Shown here: positions 60,205 through 64,000 of the stretch, in pieces
How positions within the stretch are numbered: position 1 is the first letter of the stretch
How the letters are laid out: each line of letters opens with the position of its first letter
DNA from: Turnera subulata
Lineage: Eukaryota > Streptophyta > Magnoliopsida > Malpighiales > Passifloraceae
Direction of reading: 5' to 3'
DNA length: 64,000 nucleotides
Assembly: GCA_028386065.3 (NCBI GenBank)
Contig: JAKUCV010002824.1
Span: 1 to 64,000, forward strand
Translations under genes and position numbers: made by a program
Notes under the pieces: generated by a model
Seen by the model: only the letters and a program-made list of their open reading frames with translations
The model's database searches: none
Told to the model about the DNA's origin: nothing

Positions 60205-61212
60205 TTATCTTCTTGGAACAACGTTTTCCCTGAAGCTAGTAGGGTCATTGGTAATGTTGACCCTGATGCTATCGTTCCACGAGAACCACATACCGCCCGT
60301 GTTGTTCTGGCTAGGAAGCTCGAACCGGTTTGCTGGAGGGAACCGAAGTGGGATGACACCATGGTTGTCTCCAGGCTGCCACTGGGTCTCCATGAGCAGA
60401 ACCATGTTGGGCTTGTACTGGTTCTTCAGATCTCTCAAGGTACGCGAAAACTCCTGAGAACGCCTAGCGATTCCTCTGCAGTTCCACACCAGTAGACGAG
60501 CCTTTGGCAAAGTTGGTGGTAACTGAGTTACTCTAGGCATGCTCTGGGCAGTCATCGAGAGCTGGTAGTAGGTACCTTGGTCCAGGAAATGACAAGTGGG
60601 CTCTATGTTGAATTCCTGAAGTCTTTCAGAAATGAAAAACATGACGGAATTGGCCGAGCCGTATAAGGAGGTTCTTAGGGTGCTTTGGTCCTCTAGGAAG
60701 AACGTCTCTTCCATGGGGGTGAAAAAGAACCTGGAGGAGTAGAGTTTGTCGACGAAAACCAGACGAGGCATCCTGCCGAGCTCGTTCGGAAGTTCCTCTG
60801 GACGTTCGTTGATCAGGCTGTAGGCCAACCGATTCCTTCTTCCGAGGGAGGCACCCTCGACGAAGAAGATAGATGATGGAGCAGGCATAATGTTTGATGC
60901 ATTGTGTTTTCCTTGCCTGAACATTTTGTTTTCTTTTGGATGCTTTGTGGTTTTTGCTTTTAGTTGTTTTGCCTTTTTTAGAAAAATGCTTACTTGTTTT
61001 TCAAAGTATAGACCCCACCTGTTCCCGAAAAAAAAAAGGAAATAGAAAGGAAAAAAAAGAGTAAAAGAAAAGAAAAAAAAGAAAAGTAGAAAAAAAAAGA
61101 AAAAGAAATGGAAAGAAAAGGAAAGGGTAAAAAAAAACAACAACAGTAAAGAAAAGAAAAAAAAGAGAGAGAAAATATATTTTCGGGGATAGGAAAAGTA
61201 GATTCTTTTCAC
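60205..61212 (-). CDS. Copy B: unrecognised domain fused to LINE-type (APE) endonuclease, truncated
   Basis: An open frame of 335 codons. The first ~80 residues are a low-complexity Phe-rich translation of an A/T tract, so the real start is probably the Met before FRQGKHNASN (near 60924). Then come VEGASLGRRNRLAYS, EELPNELGRMPRLVFVD, TPMEETFFLEDQSTLRTS and FISERLQEF, a ~110-residue region I do not recognise. It continues into LLVWNCRGIARRSQEF and NMVLLMETQ, the N and E motifs of AP-type LINE endonucleases, then TGGMWFSWND, and stops. Roughly half an endonuclease is present and no reverse transcriptase follows. Copy A at 23080-23457 is homologous. It lies antisense inside a gypsy-type element. 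Confidence 0.65.
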   Translation of the reverse strand: MKRIYFSYPRKYIFSLFFFFSLLLLFFFTLSFSFHFFFFFFLLFFFFFSFTLFFPFYFLFFFGNRWGLYFEKQVSIFLKKAKQLKAKTTKHPKENKMFRQGKHNASNIMPAPSSIFFVEGASLGRRNRLAYSLINERPEELPNELGRMPRLVFVDKLYSSRFFFTPMEETFFLEDQSTLRTSLYGSANSVMFFISERLQEFNIEPTCHFLDQGTYYQLSMTAQSMPRVTQLPPTLPKARLLVWNCRGIARRSQEFSRTLRDLKNQYKPNMVLLMETQWQPGDNHGVIPLRFPPANRFELPSQNNTGGMWFSWNDSIRVNITNDPTSFRENVVPRR

Positions 61213-61691
61213 AAAACTCCAAACTGTTTATGATCTTCAAGATTTTGCTTTTTGAAAATTTTACCAGGGTTTGAAATTTTGCTTCGTCACTTTATATGTT
61301 TTTTGGGCTACAAACGCATGTGTTTTTTAGCTCGTTTTCATCTTACCTTTTTCTTCTACGTTTGGCTACCTTTCTTTATTCTTTCTTTGACTTTTTCCTG
61401 CATCTTTTATCACATGCATCTGTGACCGCTGTGGCTAGATTGATGGGACGATACCTCGAGTAGAGTGCATGTTCGACAAAGTTACACCTGTTTGGACATT
61501 ATGGAGGGATACGATATCTGGAAGACGTTTTTGGCTTCTGGACATGTGGATATCGTTTCTTTCGAGGGACACAGGACGTTCTCGTGATCATCACCTTGCG
61601 AGATAACAGACGACTTTTTCACGAGAAGAATCGATATCTCCGTCGGCTATACGAATTGTTTTTCTTGGGTTCGAGGACGTGTACGATCGAT

Positions 61692-62318
61692 CTAGAGCGT
61701 TGAACATGAAAACGAGTTTTGTTTTGTTTTTAATTTCTTTATGTTGGTTTTACTCCTTTTTTTGGTCCTGTTTTTAACATCTTTATATTTGATTTTTTTT
61801 CCCTTTTGATGGTTTTGTTTTAAAATATTTTGCTTTTCTGTTAAACATGAGTTTTTATATCTTAACAAGAGATTTGTTTTAAACAAAAGTTGCTTTATTT
61901 TATTTTTTCTTAAAGTTTTACAATACAGAGAAGAAATACTCAATTGAGTTACATGCTTCTCAAGTTCTTTTACAAGCTTTTGGATGTTTTTCATGTGAGG
62001 AAAGAGTTCCGCACACGCCAGTTCTATCTGCATCACCGCAGAGCTAACCTTCCTCAATGAAGTGTTCAGTTGCGTCAGTGTCTGTAGTGGAGTATCGCTG
62101 GGAGCAGTTGCCTTGCCCTTCCTATCCTCAGCTTTCTTGTTGGCACGCTTCTTTCGCTGTCTTGGGGAGACCACCATATATTCCTTTAGACTGATGATGT
62201 TTGTCTTCAACCGCTTCTTGGGAGGTTCTTCATCAGAGCTTGTTGGGAAAGCAGTACCACCGATATAGCTGTTATCCTCGGAGTCTGAGGTGGTTCTTGT
62301 TCTTAGTGGAGAGTCCAT
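61692..62318 (-). CDS. Unrecognised 208-aa basic protein, antisense in the gypsy-type element
   Basis: Starts MDSPLRTRTTSDSEDNS and is acidic/Ser-rich, then carries basic clusters PPKKRLK and RQRKKRANKK that look like nuclear localisation signals, then an amphipathic stretch (LRKVSSAVMQIELACAEL to KELEKHVTQL) that could form a coiled coil at about residues 85-125. The Lys-rich tail is translated from a T-rich tract and may not be conserved. It sits about 480 bp upstream of copy B on the same strand, as an ORF1 would. Function unknown. Confidence 0.45.
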   Translation of the reverse strand: MDSPLRTRTTSDSEDNSYIGGTAFPTSSDEEPPKKRLKTNIISLKEYMVVSPRQRKKRANKKAEDRKGKATAPSDTPLQTLTQLNTSLRKVSSAVMQIELACAELFPHMKNIQKLVKELEKHVTQLSISSLYCKTLRKNKIKQLLFKTNLLLRYKNSCLTEKQNILKQNHQKGKKIKYKDVKNRTKKRSKTNIKKLKTKQNSFSCSTL

Positions 62319-62529
62319 AGCTGAGAGTGAGTTCTCAGTTATGAGGTTCGGTTTATATAAGCGGAGGAGATGTCGCTTAAGGGTATAAGCGGTATCTCGC
62401 GTTGAGTTTGGACACCTGGTAGAGTGTACCAGAAGCTTATCATGGTAGGACCCACTGATAAGACAAGGAATTTCGGGGACGAAATTCTTTTTAAGGTGGG
62501 TAGAAAAACCTATTACGGCGCAGGGTTCG

Positions 62530-63865
62530 TGTTAGATACAGAAGGCTTAAGCTAGAGGGGGGTGAATAGCTTATGACCTAAAAATGAAAATATTTGCAAG
62601 AAGTAAATGCGGAATTGAAAGATTGAAAGACACAAGGATTTTTATACTGGTTCACATCACAACTAATTTGTGGCTAATCCAGTCCTTCAAGGCTCACTTG
62701 AAGATTTCACTATCTAGTGTTAAGCTTACGGGTGCTTAACAAACCGTTTACAACCTGAGAGTTCAAGTCACATGAACCTCAACACTCTTGCTTGAAGATA
62801 CCTCACTTCAAGACTTCCTAGGAATTCTAATCACAAGAATCCTATACTTGCTTAAGGATACCACACCTTAAGAATTCTCTCAAGGGAACAATCCTCCTTT
62901 ATAGTGTATTAACAACACTACAAATCTCTCAAACAAAACTCTCTAATAGAGTGGGTATGAGTACAAATGAAAGCTCAAAGGAACAACTATGAAATCTCAC
63001 AAGTTATAGCTCAAAAATTGGTTGAATGATTTTTAATTGAATGCTTGAATGTATGAGGAGTTGATCTATCTGAAAGAGAGGTTTAAAGCCTTTATTTATA
63101 GCCTCAAAAGTGCATACAGTCGTTGGGGACAAGTTCTGAAACCTTTTAGACAAGATAGTATGCTTGGTGGAAAAAGTTGTTTGATTCCAACGGTACAACA
63201 TCGATGTTGGGGTCACAACATCGATGTTTGTCTGTTGGATTTGAATAATTGAGCCAACGGCTACTAAAACATCGATGTTTGTTTGATCAACATCGATGTT
63301 TTCATAGACAACATCGATGTTCACAAACCCAACATCGATATTTTGGTGCTTCGCAAAAAATATGATGAAGTTGATTTGTTAAGAACATCGATGTTGGGCA
63401 ACATCGATGTTTGAATGCTGCGGCAAAAACCATTTTGAAAACAAATATCATAACATCGATGTTGGCTTACATCGATGTTTTGGACACAACATCGATGTTC
63501 TTGAGCCATGGCAATTGTTTGATTTGTTTGAAGGCAAATAACATCGATGTTTGGACAGGGAACATCGATGTTTAGGACTCAAAAATCAATTTTATGACTG
63601 AAAGCATGCTATGAAATGCATGAGTAAATTTTGTTTTGTTTTGAGCTAATAACTTGAAAGTTTTGAGTTACCATTTACAAGGAGTTCCTATAGATAGTTC
63701 CTATAATTCTTCATCCTTGTTGCTTCAATCCTTGTGCTCCTTTCTCTTTAGACTTTTGCTTCTTTGATTGGTTTCTTTTTGCTTCAAGGTTGTCATCAGT
63801 TGAGCTATGGTTGGTTTGTCATTATCAAAACCCTGAAATGAGACAATGACGCATGAGTTCTAACA
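62530..63865 (-). repeat. 3' LTR of a Sirevirus-like copia element (1336 bp)
   Basis: Minus strand: starts TGTTAGAACTC at 63865 and ends TATCTAACA at 62530 (inverted ends TGTTAGA/TCTAACA). On the interior side the polypurine tract TCAAAAAGAGGGAAAT (63866-63881) adjoins it. CTAGAGGGGGGTGAATAG near the outer end is a phrase often seen in plant Sirevirus LTRs. It contains the AACATCGATGTT array. The other LTR is beyond the window. Confidence 0.82.
63197..63572. repeat. Array of 13 AACATCGATGTT palindromes
   Basis: Perfect copies start at 63197, 63217, 63268, 63289, 63310, 63384, 63400, 63452, 63488, 63540 and 63561. One-base variants start at 63331 (AACATCGATATT) and 63468. Start-to-start spacings cluster near 20-21 and 51-53 bp. 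Intervening sequence is not repeated. Confidence 0.97.
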
Positions 63866-64000
63866 ATTTCCCTCTTTTTGATAATGACAAACACATAGAA
63901 GTATATGCCAAGTTTTATGAAATTTATAAGTGAGGTTGATTCCCCCTAACTTGGTGCATATGTTAATTTCATATGTTAATTCCCCCTAACTTGGTGCATA
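63866..64000 (-). mobile_element. 3' interior of the Sirevirus-like element (continues off window)
   Basis: Begins with the polypurine tract. A second polypurine phrase AAGTTAGGGGGAAT (minus strand) occurs twice, at about 63941-63954 and 63981-63994, 40 bp apart. No coding sequence is visible in this short part. Confidence 0.7.

Larger units (their letters stand above)
53614..62529 (+). mobile_element. Ty3/gypsy-type LTR element with antisense cargo; 5' LTR split, 3' LTR outside window
   Basis: The 5' LTR is 53614-59957, of which 55909-59429 is a later insertion; without it the LTR is about 2.8 kb, like the solo LTR at 38234. A primer-binding site TGGTAGCGGAGC follows at 59963-59974. The 3' interior carries GGGACGAAATTC (62477-62488) and AAGGTGGGTAG (about 62493), the usual end-of-pol/polypurine context of plant gypsy elements, then GCGCAGGGTTCG, where a Sirevirus-like element interrupts it. 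Between PBS and 3' end there is no gag-pol, only the antisense ORFs at 60205-62318. It is therefore non-autonomous. Confidence 0.75.

Noticed and set aside
63197..63572. CRISPR-like repeat array
   Set aside because: Repeats are 12-bp palindromes with irregular spacing inside a plant LTR; no cas genes and a eukaryotic context.

Overview
The window is nuclear DNA of a flowering plant. Genes have GT-AG introns, one gene encodes a chloroplast NDH subunit, and most of the sequence is plant-type transposable elements. The gene set points to a eudicot; the species cannot be named from sequence alone. About 950 bases (23458-24408) are an assembly gap.

Genes. Five loci are supported. (1) 7317-15615, minus strand: a 26-exon gene for a tandem uridine-kinase-like/CYTH protein of about 952 residues with a C-terminal membrane anchor; its second half shows an apparent one-base frameshift. 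(2) 32645-34127, minus: a four-exon gene of unknown function built from a repeated, Gly/Arg-containing module. (3) 42300-45954, plus: a ten-exon TMEM214-like (DUF2359) gene. (4) 46630-47610, minus: a five-exon gene for NdhL, a subunit of the chloroplast NDH complex. (5) about 48193-53107, plus: a nine-exon armadillo-repeat gene with two in-frame stops and two frameshifts, so a probable pseudogene. Loci 3-5 are packed in 11 kb, and their homologues are neighbours in Arabidopsis, so this is a conserved block. A decayed PADRE/DUF4228 gene lies at 31387-31845. A 90-codon coiled-coil ORF lies at 34772-35044.

Mobile DNA. Left edge: an antisense long LTR inserted into a Cassandra-like TRIM with a 5S-rRNA-derived promoter (1-2402), then another antisense long LTR (4041 to about 5840). 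18835-25309: a minus-strand Ty1/copia element with paired 489-bp LTRs, an internal 551-bp tandem duplication, a nested insertion and the gap. 26016-28477: a LINE-type insertion that encodes only ORF1 and has 14-bp target duplications. 38234-41031: a 2.8-kb solo LTR. 53614-62529: a Ty3/gypsy-type element whose 5' LTR is split by a 3.5-kb solo LTR (5-bp target duplication ACGGG) and whose interior carries antisense ORFs. 62530-64000: the 3' LTR and 3' end of a Sirevirus-like copia element.

The most unusual signal is palindromic. At least four unrelated LTR elements carry arrays of short palindromes or hairpins, several with compensatory arm changes: CCAGC/GCTGG in the copia interior, GGGAT/ATCCC in the gypsy-type LTRs, AACATCGATGTT in the Sirevirus LTR, and a hairpin at the same place near the 3' end of all the long LTRs. 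The second notable item is an unrecognised domain fused to a LINE-type endonuclease, present in two diverged copies.
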